A DNA stretch of 12,866 nucleotides from Deltaproteobacteria bacterium (GCA_003646995.1 QMLZ01000062.1:1-12866); one strand, 5' to 3'. Shown: positions 1 to 7,856, counted from the stretch's first letter. Numbers and translations are program-made. Notes: generated from the sequence alone by a model not told the origin.

Positions 1-762
1 AAAGGGCATGCCTTTTTTGCCTTTTCGCCATGCGATCAGGGCAGGTAGCAATTGGGTTTTGAGATAACGTTTGTTTCCTATGAAGTTGTCGTCTACGAAA
101 AATATTCGGCCACGCCAACCCAAGTTGTAGATAACGTTAAGCTCATCAATTATTTGCGTGACCGTCTTTAAACGGGGTTTATGGCCAAACAAGGCGGTCA
201 CATTGCAAAACTCACAGTTAAATGGACAGCCCCTGGAGAACTGTATGCTCATGGAAGCATAATGCTTCATGTCCAAAAGGTCCCAGGCAGGAGCAGGGGT
301 CTGGGTGATGTCAGCAAATTCAGATGCCCTGTAGATTCGCTTTGCATGGCCCTTTTCGATGTCAGCCAAAAACAGGGGCAAAGTGACCTCAGCCTCGTTT
401 AGCACCAAATGATCCACATCCTCAAACTCTTCATAAAACTCTTCATATTCACTGGTGAAAAGTGGCCCACCCCCCACAATAGAGACCCCTGCTTCTTTGC
501 ACTTGGCAATTATCTCATTGACAGAAGACCTTTGAACTGCCATGGCACTGATAAACACGAGGTCTGCCCATTGCAGGTCACTATCAGTGAGAGAGGTGAC
601 ATTTAGGTCCACAAGCCGTTTTTCCCACTGCTTCGGCAACATGGCCGCTACGGTCAGCAAGCCCAAGGGAGGATAGGCGGCTTTTTTACCGATGAATCCA
701 AGTGCGTGTTTAAAGCTCCAGAATGTGTCCGGGAATTTGGGATAGATAAGTAATACTTTCAT
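1..762 (-). CDS. B12-binding radical SAM protein (5' part of gene)
   Basis: My translation of the minus strand from the ATG at 762 gives 254 codons open to the window edge, so the C-terminus is missing. The start has an AAGGA ribosome binding site six bases upstream. Residues 1 to about 140 form a Rossmann-like cobalamin-binding domain (start MKVLLIYPKFPDTFW, then YPPLGLLTVAAMLP near residue 30). No DxHxxG motif is obvious. The radical SAM cluster motif is RGCPFNCEFC, with Cys179, Cys183 and Cys186 spaced CX3CX2C to bind the 4Fe-4S cluster that cleaves S-adenosylmethionine. The N-terminal wording resembles DUF4070-type B12 radical SAM proteins. That broad group includes hopanoid C-2 methylase (HpnP), but the substrate cannot be assigned from this part. 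The enzyme is probably cytosolic and likely a methylase or related C-C bond enzyme. Family call is firm; specific function unknown. Confidence 0.9.
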   Translation of the reverse strand, partial: MKVLLIYPKFPDTFWSFKHALGFIGKKAAYPPLGLLTVAAMLPKQWEKRLVDLNVTSLTDSDLQWADLVFISAMAVQRSSVNEIIAKCKEAGVSIVGGGPLFTSEYEEFYEEFEDVDHLVLNEAEVTLPLFLADIEKGHAKRIYRASEFADITQTPAPAWDLLDMKHYASMSIQFSRGCPFNCEFCNVTALFGHKPRLKTVTQIIDELNVIYNLGWRGRIFFVDDNFIGNKRYLKTQLLPALIAWRKGKKGMPF

Positions 763-778
763 AATGTTTCCTTGCGTT

Positions 779-1060
779 TTATAAGGTTAAAGTTGTGGAA
801 TAGCCTTTTCTTTGTTCATAGACCGCAAAAGTTTCAAAAAAGCCATGTACAAAACCGGCGATGATGAGAACGAGCAGGAACAAACCTAAGCTAAATGCAC
901 GGTCAATAGGCTAGCCTAATAGACCGGTTCAGTTGCTAAAGCGAGGATCAAATCCAACGGTATAACTGGCTTTAGGGTTGGAAATAGGTTTCCTGAAATG
1001 TTGGTTGACTTCCTTCCTAAGAGAGCGTGCTCTACGCCGAAATAATGATGAATTGCCCAA
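779..1060 (-). pseudogene. Small membrane-protein frame broken by TGA and TAG
   Basis: One minus-strand frame runs from a TTG codon at 1060 to a TAA at 779, 17 bases before the radical SAM start. It is interrupted by an in-frame TGA (931-929) and, six codons later, an in-frame TAG (913-911). The first 43 codons encode a basic segment (for example RRRARSLRKEV and ASYTVGFDPRFSN). After the TAG, about 40 codons encode a convincing membrane helix (GLFLLVLIIAGFVHGFF) followed by a short charged tail (YEQRKGYS). The wobble positions of the second part are C-rich, as in real genes. There is no ATG. The simplest reading is a decayed small transmembrane protein gene. Alternatives are two separate tiny ORFs (the second could start at TTG 883) or chance. 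I do not recognise the family. Confidence 0.35.
900..926. repeat. 27-bp imperfect inverted repeat (hairpin)
   Basis: Arms CGGTC and GACCG flank the perfect 12-bp palindrome TAGGCTAGCCTA. As minus-strand RNA it folds into about eleven pairs with one mismatch, one bulged base and a CUAG tetraloop. It begins three bases after the in-frame TGA of the broken frame, and the in-frame TAG lies in its loop. No T-run follows on either strand, so it is not a standard intrinsic terminator. It could be an operator, a leader hairpin, or a relic. Confidence 0.6.
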
Positions 1061-1069
1061 ACTATATCA
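1061..1069 (-). promoter_or_regulatory. Possible extended -10 promoter
   Basis: On the minus strand the nine bases read TGATATAGT, a TGn-extended -10 element. The -35 region 17 bases upstream (TGTACT) matches the consensus at only three positions. It would start a transcript about 290 bases upstream of the radical SAM start codon and run through the broken frame and hairpin. This is a motif match only. Confidence 0.25.
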
Positions 1070-1178
1070 CATCCTCAAGCGAAAGTACAGCTTATTTTAT
1101 TTGCAAGAACAGACCAAGTACTAACCGGCCTTTAGGGACATTGGAGAGTATGTCAGCATTAGTTTAAGTACCGAAGAT

Positions 1179-2471
1179 CTAAAGCAGAAAGGAGCATGCC
1201 AAAGCGGCACCTACTATGCCGGCCAGGTCTGCAGTGAGAGCTGCAGCCAGTGTATGCCTGATCTTTTTCACTTGCACCGCCCCAAAATATATTGCTATCA
1301 CGTAAAAGGTGGTCTCTGTCGAGCCTTGCAGAGTGGAAACCAAATAACCTATGTAACTATCGGGTCCTATTGAGGGGTCATTGATTATGGAAGCCAACAG
1401 GCCGTATGCCCCTGACCCGGAAAGCGGCCTCAATAGGGCCATGGGCAATGCTTGAGCTGGCAGTCCAATCTTATCTGTCAAAGGGCCTAGGAGATTTACC
1501 ATGAGGTCCATTGCACCACTTGACCTAAACATCCCCACCGCGACGAGGATGGCCACGAGGTACGGAATGATTTTGACCGCCACGTTAAATCCTTCCTTCG
1601 CGCCATCGACAAAGACCTCATAAACTCTGACTTTCCTCAGGAAACCAAACAGGAGAAAGCCCAGCATCAGGCCCGGAATCACCCAGGGTGAAACCTGCTT
1701 GCCCCAAAGTACTGCCAAAGGTATGCAGGCAAGTAGTGCCCCTATGGCAAGAATGGTGACCCAGAGGGGATAGGGACTGGTCTCATCGTGGGAGATCCAT
1801 GGTTCATTGTTTTCCGGGGGTCTATGAGATACCCTCACTCCGGGTCCTTCGGGTGGCCTGCCCTTTGCGCACAGATGTCCATAAAACTTTGCGGCGACCA
1901 CGGCAACCAGTGTGGAACAGAGTGTTGCGAAAAGGGTGGTTGGAAGGATTCCGGCTGGGTCCGTAGAGCCTGCCGCGGCCCTCAGGGCTATCACACCCGT
2001 CGGCAAGAGGGTGACGCTGGATGTGTTGATGGCAAGGAAAAGGGCCATAGAATCAGTAGCAGTTCCGGGTTGACCGTTAAGCTTGTCCAGTTCCTGCATG
2101 GCCCTTATTCCGAAAGGAGTTGCCGCATTACCCAGTCCCATGGCATTGGCAGAGATGTTGAGGATCATGGCACCCATGGCAGGGTGGTCCGGTGGAATAT
2201 TTGGGAAAAGTTTGACCATTATGGGACGGATAAGGCGGGCGATTATTCTTAGTAAACCTCCGGACTCCGCCACCTTTACCAGACCAAGAAAGAGGGTCAT
2301 AACTCCAACGAGGCCGAGGGCCAGTTCTACTGAATCTGCAGCAGACTGGATCATTGCCTTCGTGAGGGCCTCCATGGGAGAGGGAGTACCTGGCGCTGCC
2401 AACCAGTGGAGTTGGTGCCATCCAGCCACTATGCAGGCAATGGACACAATGGAAAAAAACACCACGTTCAT
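1179..2471 (-). CDS. spmAB: SpmA-SpmB fusion, nucleoside-recognition (Gate) membrane protein
   Basis: This 430-residue multi-pass inner-membrane protein joins the two halves that are separate SpmA and SpmB spore-maturation proteins in Bacillus. The N-terminal half (about 1-200) carries the SpmA/Gate signature NISANAMGLGNAATPFG at 105-121. After a hydrophilic linker (about 201-235), the C-terminal half carries SpmB signatures: PLSGSGAYG near 349-357 and GSTETTFYVIAIYFG at 383-397. Fused forms of about 410-430 residues occur in non-spore-forming Proteobacteria, where the transported or sensed substrate is not established. The start has GGAG seven bases upstream. It lies 106 bp downstream of lon on the same strand and may share its transcript, though the gap holds two inverted repeats. 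Family is certain; cellular role is not. Confidence 0.93.
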   Translation of the reverse strand: MNVVFFSIVSIACIVAGWHQLHWLAAPGTPSPMEALTKAMIQSAADSVELALGLVGVMTLFLGLVKVAESGGLLRIIARLIRPIMVKLFPNIPPDHPAMGAMILNISANAMGLGNAATPFGIRAMQELDKLNGQPGTATDSMALFLAINTSSVTLLPTGVIALRAAAGSTDPAGILPTTLFATLCSTLVAVVAAKFYGHLCAKGRPPEGPGVRVSHRPPENNEPWISHDETSPYPLWVTILAIGALLACIPLAVLWGKQVSPWVIPGLMLGFLLFGFLRKVRVYEVFVDGAKEGFNVAVKIIPYLVAILVAVGMFRSSGAMDLMVNLLGPLTDKIGLPAQALPMALLRPLSGSGAYGLLASIINDPSIGPDSYIGYLVSTLQGSTETTFYVIAIYFGAVQVKKIRHTLAAALTADLAGIVGAALACSFLL

Positions 2472-2511
2472 TGCGTAACTCCATTAGGGGAGGTAATCTT
2501 GGCTAGGCCTA

Positions 2512-2526
2512 TCACATTAGGTGTGA
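2512..2526. repeat. Inverted repeat TCACA-N5-TGTGA
   Basis: This is a perfect 5-bp dyad with a five-base spacer (TTAGG), 41 bases upstream of the SpmAB start codon. The half-sites are those of a CRP/FNR-like box but in the reverse arrangement, so CRP binding is not implied. It could be an operator for the fused spm gene or one arm of a larger RNA fold with the hairpin next to it. Confidence 0.45.
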
Positions 2527-2530
2527 GTTT

Positions 2531-2551
2531 GCAATCCTACGATAGGATTGC
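2531..2551. repeat. Perfect 9-bp hairpin between lon and spmAB
   Basis: The left arm GCAATCCTA and right arm TAGGATTGC are exact complements around a three-base loop. It lies 26 bases after the lon stop on the minus strand. The bases 3' of the stem are AAACTC, not a T-run, so Rho-independent termination is unlikely. An RNA processing or stability element, or an operator, fits better. Confidence 0.65.
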
Positions 2552-2577
2552 AGGGGTTGGACATTGTCACTATTAGA

Positions 2578-4992
2578 CTACACGTGATGCGATCTGCCCC
2601 GGGATCGACTGGCACTTCGTGATCTTGAAGTATTCTTGGCCCTAATGGATTTATTTGAGCCCGTTTTCCTATGATTGAGCCCGAGGGCTATCTCAAGAAC
2701 CTCGTCCATTCGAGTCACTAGATGAAACTTTGTGTGCTTTTTTATTTTCTCCGGTATCTCATCAAGGTCGTTTTGGTTTTCCTTGGGGATAATTATCTCC
2801 TTGATGCCGCTTCTGTTGGCTGCAAGAACTTTTTCCTTTATACCTCCCACGGGCAGTACTGACCCACGCAAGGTGACCTCCCCGGTCATGGCTAGCTTAC
2901 TCTTGACAGGCTTTCCGGTCAAAAGCGATGCCAGGGCCGTTAGCATTGTAACCCCTGCAGAAGGACCGTCCTTAGGGATGGCGCCTGCTGGCACGTGTAT
3001 GTGAATATCCTGGTCTTTATAAAAATCCTTGTCTATACCTAGTTCTTCGGCCCTAGAGCGGAGGTAGCTCAGGGCCGCCTGGGCGGATTCCTTCATTACG
3101 TCACCGAGTTGTCCTGTGAGCACAAGGGCCTTGTTCCCGGGCATCTTAGTAGCCTCTATGAAAAGTATGTCCCCCCCAGTAGGCGTCCATGCCATGCCAA
3201 TGGCAACCCCGGGCACTGACGTCCTTTCCGCAGTGTCGGGGCTGAACTTGGGTTTGCCCAAGTATTTTTTTACCTTGTCTTCTGTGATGATGAATTCACC
3301 CTTCTTGCCTTCTGCTACCTCCTTTGCAATGGCCCTGCAGACTGCCCCAATTTCTCTTTCGAGGTTCCGGAGCCCTGCTTCCCTTGTGTATTCCCTGATA
3401 ATTTTACGCAGAGCACATCTGCGGAATTTTACCTGAGAGCGTTTCAATCCGTGCTCTCTGATCTGACGAGGAATGAGGAATTTGATCGCTATCTCCAATT
3501 TTTCGTCTTCTGTATAACCTGCCAGTTCCAGTATCTCCATCCTGTCTCTTAATGGGGCGGGGATGGGATCCAATTGATTTGCTGTGGCAATGAACATGAC
3601 TCGAGATAAATCGAACTCAAGTTCAAGGTAATGATCAGAAAAAGAATAATTTTGTTCAGGATCCAGGACTTCCAGTAGGGCCGAGGACGGGTCACCCCGG
3701 AAGTCCATCCCCAATTTGTCCACTTCGTCAAGCATGAACACGGGATTGTTGGACCCTGCTTTCTTGATACCTTGTATGATACGGCCGGGAAGAGCGCCTA
3801 CGTATGTCCTGCGATGTCCCCTGATCTCTGCCTCGTCGCGGACGCCCCCCAGAGAGATGCGAACGAATTTGCGTCCCATGGCCTCTGCTATGGCCTTACC
3901 AAGACTCGTCTTTCCAGTACCCGGAGGCCCCACAAAGCAAAGTATTGGGCCCTTATGATCAGGGTTCAGCTTGCGGACAGCCAGATATTCAAGGATTCTC
4001 TTTTTGACTTTGTCCAAGTTGTAATGGTATTTGTCCAAGACCTTCTTGGCCTTCTGAATATCGATATTATCCTCTGTCCCCTCCAGCCACGGAAGCTCCA
4101 GGATCCAATCCAGGTAAGTTCTTGATACCGTATACTCAGGAGACATAGGACTCATCTTGGCGAGCCTTTCTATTTCCTTTTCGGCTACTTGCCGTACCTG
4201 GTCGGGAAGTGATTTTTTCCCAAGCCTTTCCTTGAGCTCAGTGATTTCAGTGGGCTCTTCCTTATCCATGCCCAGTTCTTTTTGAATAGCCTTCAGTTGC
4301 TCTCGAAGAAAATACTCACGCTGGCTTTTGTCTATGCCCTTACGAACGCGGTCCTGGATTTCCTTGCCCATCTTTTGGAGCTCCAACTCCTCATTAAGGA
4401 AAAACATAAGCTTGCTAAGCCTGTCCTTGACGTCAAGGGTCTCGAGTATCTCTTGCTTCTTGTTCCGATCTAAGTTCAATGTTGAGACGATCATGTCGGC
4501 CAGGGCTCCAGGCTTGTCCACGTTCCTCGTAAGCTGGACCAATTCGGGAGGAAGGTGAGGCGAGAGGTCCACAATCTGCTTGAACAAGTTCAGCGCATTG
4601 ACCATCATGGCCTCTATTTCTTTGCCTGTATGTTCAATATCACTCAATTCTTCGATTCTTGCCTTTTGATACGGCTCTTCTGTTATGAGTTCGGTAATGG
4701 CCACCCTGGAAATACCTTGTACCACCAGAACGGTGCCGTCCTCGGTTTTTGTTAGCTTGACTATCATTCCCGCGGTGCCGACCCGAAACACTTCTGGGGG
4801 TCTTTGTTCTGTTTCGGGGTCTTGTATCATCGCCACCACGAGGAGCTTGTCTTTCTGTAACACCTCATCTACCAGTTTTAGATACTCCTGGTCCCTTACC
4901 ATGAGAGGTACGACCATGCGTGGAAATATTACTGAGTCCCTTACCGGGAGAATCGGTAGAATCTCAGGTAATTTCTGTCCTTTTTCTTCCAT
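2578..4992 (-). CDS. lon: ATP-dependent protease Lon (LonA)
   Basis: This 804-residue cytosolic AAA+ protease degrades misfolded and regulatory proteins. Domains in order: N-terminal substrate-binding LON domain (about 10-205), helical coiled linker (about 205-300), AAA+ ATPase with Walker A GPPGTGKT at 355-362 and Walker [10 protein letters not shown] at 418-426, then the peptidase domain. The catalytic dyad is Ser678 (in PKDGPSAG) and Lys721 (in [10 protein letters not shown]), with the same 43-residue spacing as Escherichia coli Ser679/Lys722. The start has a GAGGTG ribosome binding site. It begins 26 bp after the hsp20 stop, so the two are almost certainly cotranscribed. An oddity is the last 25 or so residues, a Ser/Arg-rich basic tail ([16 protein letters not shown]) beyond the normal end of the peptidase domain. 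Confidence 0.98.
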   Translation of the reverse strand: MEEKGQKLPEILPILPVRDSVIFPRMVVPLMVRDQEYLKLVDEVLQKDKLLVVAMIQDPETEQRPPEVFRVGTAGMIVKLTKTEDGTVLVVQGISRVAITELITEEPYQKARIEELSDIEHTGKEIEAMMVNALNLFKQIVDLSPHLPPELVQLTRNVDKPGALADMIVSTLNLDRNKKQEILETLDVKDRLSKLMFFLNEELELQKMGKEIQDRVRKGIDKSQREYFLREQLKAIQKELGMDKEEPTEITELKERLGKKSLPDQVRQVAEKEIERLAKMSPMSPEYTVSRTYLDWILELPWLEGTEDNIDIQKAKKVLDKYHYNLDKVKKRILEYLAVRKLNPDHKGPILCFVGPPGTGKTSLGKAIAEAMGRKFVRISLGGVRDEAEIRGHRRTYVGALPGRIIQGIKKAGSNNPVFMLDEVDKLGMDFRGDPSSALLEVLDPEQNYSFSDHYLELEFDLSRVMFIATANQLDPIPAPLRDRMEILELAGYTEDEKLEIAIKFLIPRQIREHGLKRSQVKFRRCALRKIIREYTREAGLRNLEREIGAVCRAIAKEVAEGKKGEFIITEDKVKKYLGKPKFSPDTAERTSVPGVAIGMAWTPTGGDILFIEATKMPGNKALVLTGQLGDVMKESAQAALSYLRSRAEELGIDKDFYKDQDIHIHVPAGAIPKDGPSAGVTMLTALASLLTGKPVKSKLAMTGEVTLRGSVLPVGGIKEKVLAANRSGIKEIIIPKENQNDLDEIPEKIKKHTKFHLVTRMDEVLEIALGLNHRKTGSNKSIRAKNTSRSRSASRSRGRSHHV

Positions 4993-5018
4993 TTCTTCAC
5001 CTCAGAAATGCATTGAAC

Positions 5019-5486
5019 TTAAATAGTGATCCCGCCGTCAGTGTCTATTTCTATAATGACGTCGCGGGAGACCCGGGTTTTCTTTTTCATTTGTACACTC
5101 AAAAGCCCGTCTTGCAATTTGGCTTCAATGGCTTCGGGATCAACCAAGGTCGGTATACGGAAAACTCTCTCGAAAGCGCCGGTTCCTATTTCCAGTTGAT
5201 GGTGCCTGATGGGTGTACCGCCGGGGAACCTCATAGTGCGTTTTCCTGCTATGCTTAAGTAGCCGTCATAATAAGAGACTTCGATGTCCTCATGCCTGAC
5301 TCCAGCCACATTTACTATTAGAACGATGGATTCCTCGGTTTCATACATGTCGGCCTCAGGTGTCCAGCCTGATCCAGTGGGAGAAAATATGGGCCTAGTC
5401 ACTCTTAACATTTCTTCCATCATCCGATGCATTCGATCTTGAAGGGATCTCGGCCTCCGATCGAATTTGACTTTTATGAAGTACAT
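5019..5486 (-). CDS. hsp20: Small heat-shock protein (Hsp20/alpha-crystallin)
   Basis: This is a 155-residue ATP-independent holdase that binds unfolding proteins. The N-terminal arm is basic (FDRRPRSLQDRMHRMMEEM). The alpha-crystallin domain spans about 41-135, with the family signatures VAGVRHEDIEV, GYLSIAGKR (75-83) and the A-x-x-x-x-G-L-L type motif in AKLQDGLLSV (122-131). The protein ends in I-T-I (153-155), the IxI motif that docks into neighbouring subunits during oligomer assembly. The start has GGGGAG eight bases upstream. It is first in a minus-strand unit with lon and diverges from dnaJ, so heat or proteotoxic stress control is likely. No clear sigma-32 or CIRCE element is visible. 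Confidence 0.96.
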   Translation of the reverse strand: MYFIKVKFDRRPRSLQDRMHRMMEEMLRVTRPIFSPTGSGWTPEADMYETEESIVLIVNVAGVRHEDIEVSYYDGYLSIAGKRTMRFPGGTPIRHHQLEIGTGAFERVFRIPTLVDPEAIEAKLQDGLLSVQMKKKTRVSRDVIIEIDTDGGITI

Positions 5487-5707
5487 AAGGCATTCTCCCC
5501 TTGAAGCTTTTACTGTGCTTGCAAATCCGTTAGTTGAAATTAAATTTAATCATTGGATTTTGTTAGTAAAGAGGTCGAAGAGGAGACAGGAGCTTGAAGG
5601 TGAGAATTAGTATCCGCTCGGCTGCCTGGCAATTTTTTCAATTTGGTATCCCGTGGATTGTGCAACGGTAGCCCGGGAGGAACTCTGATGGACACAAGGA
5701 CAGGTGA
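5487..5707. promoter_or_regulatory. Divergent hsp20/dnaJ control region
   Basis: The 221-bp gap between two divergent chaperone genes must hold both promoters. Visible elements are a perfect 12-bp AT palindrome ATTAAATTTAAT (5539-5550), and CTTGAAG on the plus strand at 5500-5506 and again at 5593-5599. CTTGAA is the sigma-32 -35 core, but no CCCCAT-type -10 follows at the right distance. On the minus strand, TTTACT and TAAATT spaced 16 bp form a weak housekeeping-type promoter for hsp20. No CIRCE (TTAGCACTC repeat) is present. Control is therefore unassigned. Confidence 0.4.
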
Positions 5708-5774
5708 ATGGCAATGGCAAAGGACTATTACGAAATTCTCGGAGTGGCGAAGAATGCCACAGAAGACGAGATAA
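5688..5774 (+). CDS. Possible 28-aa mini-ORF overlapping the dnaJ start
   Basis: An ATG at 5688 sits seven bases after GGGAGG (5675-5680), the best ribosome binding site in this gap. It opens a 28-codon frame that ends at a TAA (5772-5774), inside dnaJ and out of frame with it. The predicted peptide begins [13 protein letters not shown] and resembles no family I know. The dnaJ ATG at 5708 has only a weaker AAGGACAGG upstream. Translation of the mini-ORF could compete with dnaJ or couple to it. It may also be chance, as the overlapped part is constrained by dnaJ coding. Confidence 0.3.
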   Translation: MDTRTGEWQWQRTITKFSEWRRMPQKTR

Positions 5775-6856
5775 AGAGGGCCTATAGAAAACTGGCACGG
5801 AAGTGGCATCCTGATATCAATCCTGGGAACAAGGAAGCCGAAGAAAGGTTTAAGGAGATTTCGAGGGCCTATGAGGTGCTCTCTGACAAGGAGAAGCGCA
5901 AACTGTATGATGAATTTGGTGAAGAAGGCCTGGAGGCCGGGTTCGATGCTGAAAAGGCCCGTGAGTATAAAAAATGGCAAGAGTACCAAGGGACAAGGGG
6001 CTGGAGCCAGGCTGGAGGCGAGAGTTTTGGCCGTTATCACAGCTATGAAGACATTTTTGGGGACATATTCGGGTTCGAGGATGTTGGCGGTGGGTTCAGC
6101 ACAGCCAGGAAGAAAGGCAAGGGCAGAGATATTGAACATGACATAACAATTGATCTTATCTCCGCCCTCAAGGGTGTTGAGACAGAGCTTGCAATGCAGA
6201 GACCCAAGACGTGCTCGTTGTGTAATGGATCGGGTACTGATCCAAACGCCAAACTTAGGCCTTGTCCTACCTGTGGCGGCTCCGGGCGAGTTAACGTTGG
6301 TGGAGGACCAATCCAGTTCACCAAGCCATGTCCGACATGCCATGGTCACGGGCAGGTGGGCAAGACTTGCCCTGTGTGTGGTGGGTCTGGGCAGATGGCG
6401 GGGATGGAGCGGATTAAGGTCAAAATACCGCCAGGGGTAAAAGAAGGGTCAAAGGTGCGTGTGGCTGGTAAAGGAGAGCCGGGTTTTAATGGTGGCCCAC
6501 CAGGCGATCTTTATTTAAGAATTCACGTGAAGCCTCACCCAGTGCTTAAAAGGGAGGGGAATGATCTCCATATGGAGGTGCCTGTTACGGTGCGAGAGGC
6601 GATAGCCGGGGCTACCATTACCATCCCCACGATCGACGGGCCGGTAAGGTTAAGAATTCCGCCCAGAAGCCAGAACGGAAAGGTATTGCGGTTGAAGGGA
6701 AAGGGCGCGCTCGACCCCAAGACCAAGAAGAGAGGCGATCTTTTGGTCAAGCTAGTAGTCAAAGTACCCGAAGCTGACGACAAAGAGATTCTGGAGGCAG
6801 CGGAAAAAATGGAGGCGTTTTACCGTGGCGATATAAGACAGGGCCTGCAAATTTAA
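5708..6856 (+). CDS. dnaJ: Type A Hsp40 co-chaperone DnaJ
   Basis: This 382-residue cytosolic co-chaperone stimulates the DnaK ATPase and delivers substrates. The J domain (about 5-70) carries HPD at 34-36. A short Gly/Phe-containing linker follows (about 100-130). The zinc-binding region has four CxxCxGxG repeats beginning at Cys169, Cys186, Cys208 and Cys221 (third repeat CPTCHGHG). C-terminal substrate-binding beta domains follow to about 355. The annotated ATG is preceded directly by an in-frame TGA (5705-5707), so no longer protein is possible. The second ATG (5714), giving MAKDYYEIL, is an equally good start by family alignment. No dnaK or grpE lies nearby, so this could be a second DnaJ tied to the hsp20-lon cluster. 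Its TAA overlaps the stop of the convergent acyltransferase gene. Confidence 0.97.
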   Translation: MAMAKDYYEILGVAKNATEDEIKRAYRKLARKWHPDINPGNKEAEERFKEISRAYEVLSDKEKRKLYDEFGEEGLEAGFDAEKAREYKKWQEYQGTRGWSQAGGESFGRYHSYEDIFGDIFGFEDVGGGFSTARKKGKGRDIEHDITIDLISALKGVETELAMQRPKTCSLCNGSGTDPNAKLRPCPTCGGSGRVNVGGGPIQFTKPCPTCHGHGQVGKTCPVCGGSGQMAGMERIKVKIPPGVKEGSKVRVAGKGEPGFNGGPPGDLYLRIHVKPHPVLKREGNDLHMEVPVTVREAIAGATITIPTIDGPVRLRIPPRSQNGKVLRLKGKGALDPKTKKRGDLLVKLVVKVPEADDKEILEAAEKMEAFYRGDIRQGLQI

Positions 6857-7569
6857 CGGGAAACTCGCTTTCGCCAAGGTCTTTCCACACCGAAGTATTG
6901 ATCACACCACCTGGTACCATCGTTCAGCTCCTTTTCAAGGACTAGACGGTACTTCTCCAACTCTTCGCGGCTGGCCTTGGCCGGCACCCAAATGGGCTTT
7001 TCAAAGCGTATGGCTATCCTAGCAAATGGCTTCGGAATAAGGTACTGATCCCAGGTGTCCAGGATCCAGCACCTGTCTGCCCCCCATAGGACGGGTATAA
7101 TGGGGGCGCCCGTTTCCCTGGCTAGTATGACGGAGCCGATCTTTGCAACCCTGGCCGGGCCAAGTGGACCATCTGCCAGGATACCGGCACTTCCCCCTTG
7201 CCTTATTCCACGTATCAGTTGCCTGGTTGCCATTGTGCCACCCCTGGTGGACGAGCCCCTGACATTCTTGAATCCCAGCAAGGCAGCAACCCTGGAGGCA
7301 TACTCTCCGTCTCGGCTTTGGCTGATCATCATGATCACATGGCGCGAGCCGAAGTAGTGAAAATGATAGGACATGCGCTGGTGCCAGGTGACATAGACGG
7401 CTCGATTTCCTGCTGCTGAAAATGCTTCGTTGGCTTCTGCCTCGCCAACCACAGTGGACTTTCTACAGGAAAGCAAATAACCCTTTATCAGCAAAGCGGC
7501 TATGGGGGGGACTATGGCTAGGAAGAACGGATCATACCATTTGAGTACCGGTTTCTCGTTTTTTGCCAC
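6853..7569 (-). CDS. DUF374 lysophospholipid acyltransferase family protein
   Basis: This 238-residue protein has a hydrophobic N-terminal segment (about 14-34) that likely anchors it to the inner face of the membrane. It belongs to the DUF374 branch of the LPLAT superfamily, which transfers acyl groups to lipid or lipid A-type acceptors. Visible blocks are VTWHQRM (60-66), SQSRDGE (83-89), RGSSTRGG (104-111) and [10 protein letters not shown] (131-140), the last corresponding to the usual T-P-D-G-P-R-G-P block. The canonical HX4D is not intact: His63 is followed by Tyr at the Asp position, which is usual in DUF374. Translation starts at a GTG (7569) behind a very strong AAGGAGGT. A weak promoter (TTGCTT, 17 bp, TAGTAT at 7616-7588) lies just upstream. 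Acceptor unknown. Confidence 0.88.
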   Translation of the reverse strand: MAKNEKPVLKWYDPFFLAIVPPIAALLIKGYLLSCRKSTVVGEAEANEAFSAAGNRAVYVTWHQRMSYHFHYFGSRHVIMMISQSRDGEYASRVAALLGFKNVRGSSTRGGTMATRQLIRGIRQGGSAGILADGPLGPARVAKIGSVILARETGAPIIPVLWGADRCWILDTWDQYLIPKPFARIAIRFEKPIWVPAKASREELEKYRLVLEKELNDGTRWCDQYFGVERPWRKRVSR

Positions 7570-7715
7570 TCTTACCTCCTTAATTTAATACTAGCCCATG
7601 ACAGACCGCAAAGCAAGGCAGAGATTCCCGGTCAGCAGGCCATCGCGTGGGCACCAGGGTGCGGGGGGTAATGAGAAGGTGGGCCTAGGGAGCAGCAGCT
7701 AAAGGTTTTTTCCAT

Positions 7716-7744
7716 TTGACAGTAGATTCGAATGCCCCTAAATT
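7716..7744 (+). promoter_or_regulatory. Predicted sigma-70-type promoter for the regulator gene
   Basis: A perfect -35 TTGACA (7716-7721) is followed after exactly 17 bp by TAAATT (7739-7744), a four-of-six match to the -10 consensus. Transcription from about 7751 would leave a leader of roughly 385 bases before the ATG at 8138. That is unusually long for a simple regulator gene. Confidence 0.5.
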
Positions 7745-7856
7745 AGCTACGTCTGCCTTAGGCACCCATGGAATTGGAGAGGATTTCATTGGTGTCCAAG
7801 ATAGATGAATGCTCCGGCCTGAAACTACTGATCTGGAACAGCGAAGGTACCGTTAC

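Noticed and set aside
900..931. Selenocysteine or pyrrolysine insertion in the broken frame
   Set aside because: The hairpin is in the right place after TGA, but the loop lacks the expected leading G, there is no Sec-protein context, and a TAG follows six codons later. Decay is simpler.
1788..2478. Plus-strand open frames of 118-154 codons opposite spmAB
   Set aside because: They are antisense shadows of a well-supported gene, with Cys/Trp-rich, low-complexity translations and no homology signal.
2531..2551. Intrinsic terminator after lon
   Set aside because: The stem is perfect but AT-containing, with a three-base loop and no following T-run on the transcribed strand.
5655..5700. tRNA D-arm-like TGCAACGGTAGC before dnaJ
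   Set aside because: No matching T arm or acceptor stem is present; the resemblance is limited to one short string.
5546..6349. Long minus-strand open frame (267 codons) antisense to dnaJ
   Set aside because: It lies opposite the conserved J domain and zinc repeats of dnaJ, has no family motif, and its composition follows from dnaJ codon use. It is a shadow frame.
7722..7740. tRNA T-arm-like AGATTCGAATGCC
   Set aside because: The flanking bases cannot form the T stem, and no acceptor or anticodon arm can be folded around it.
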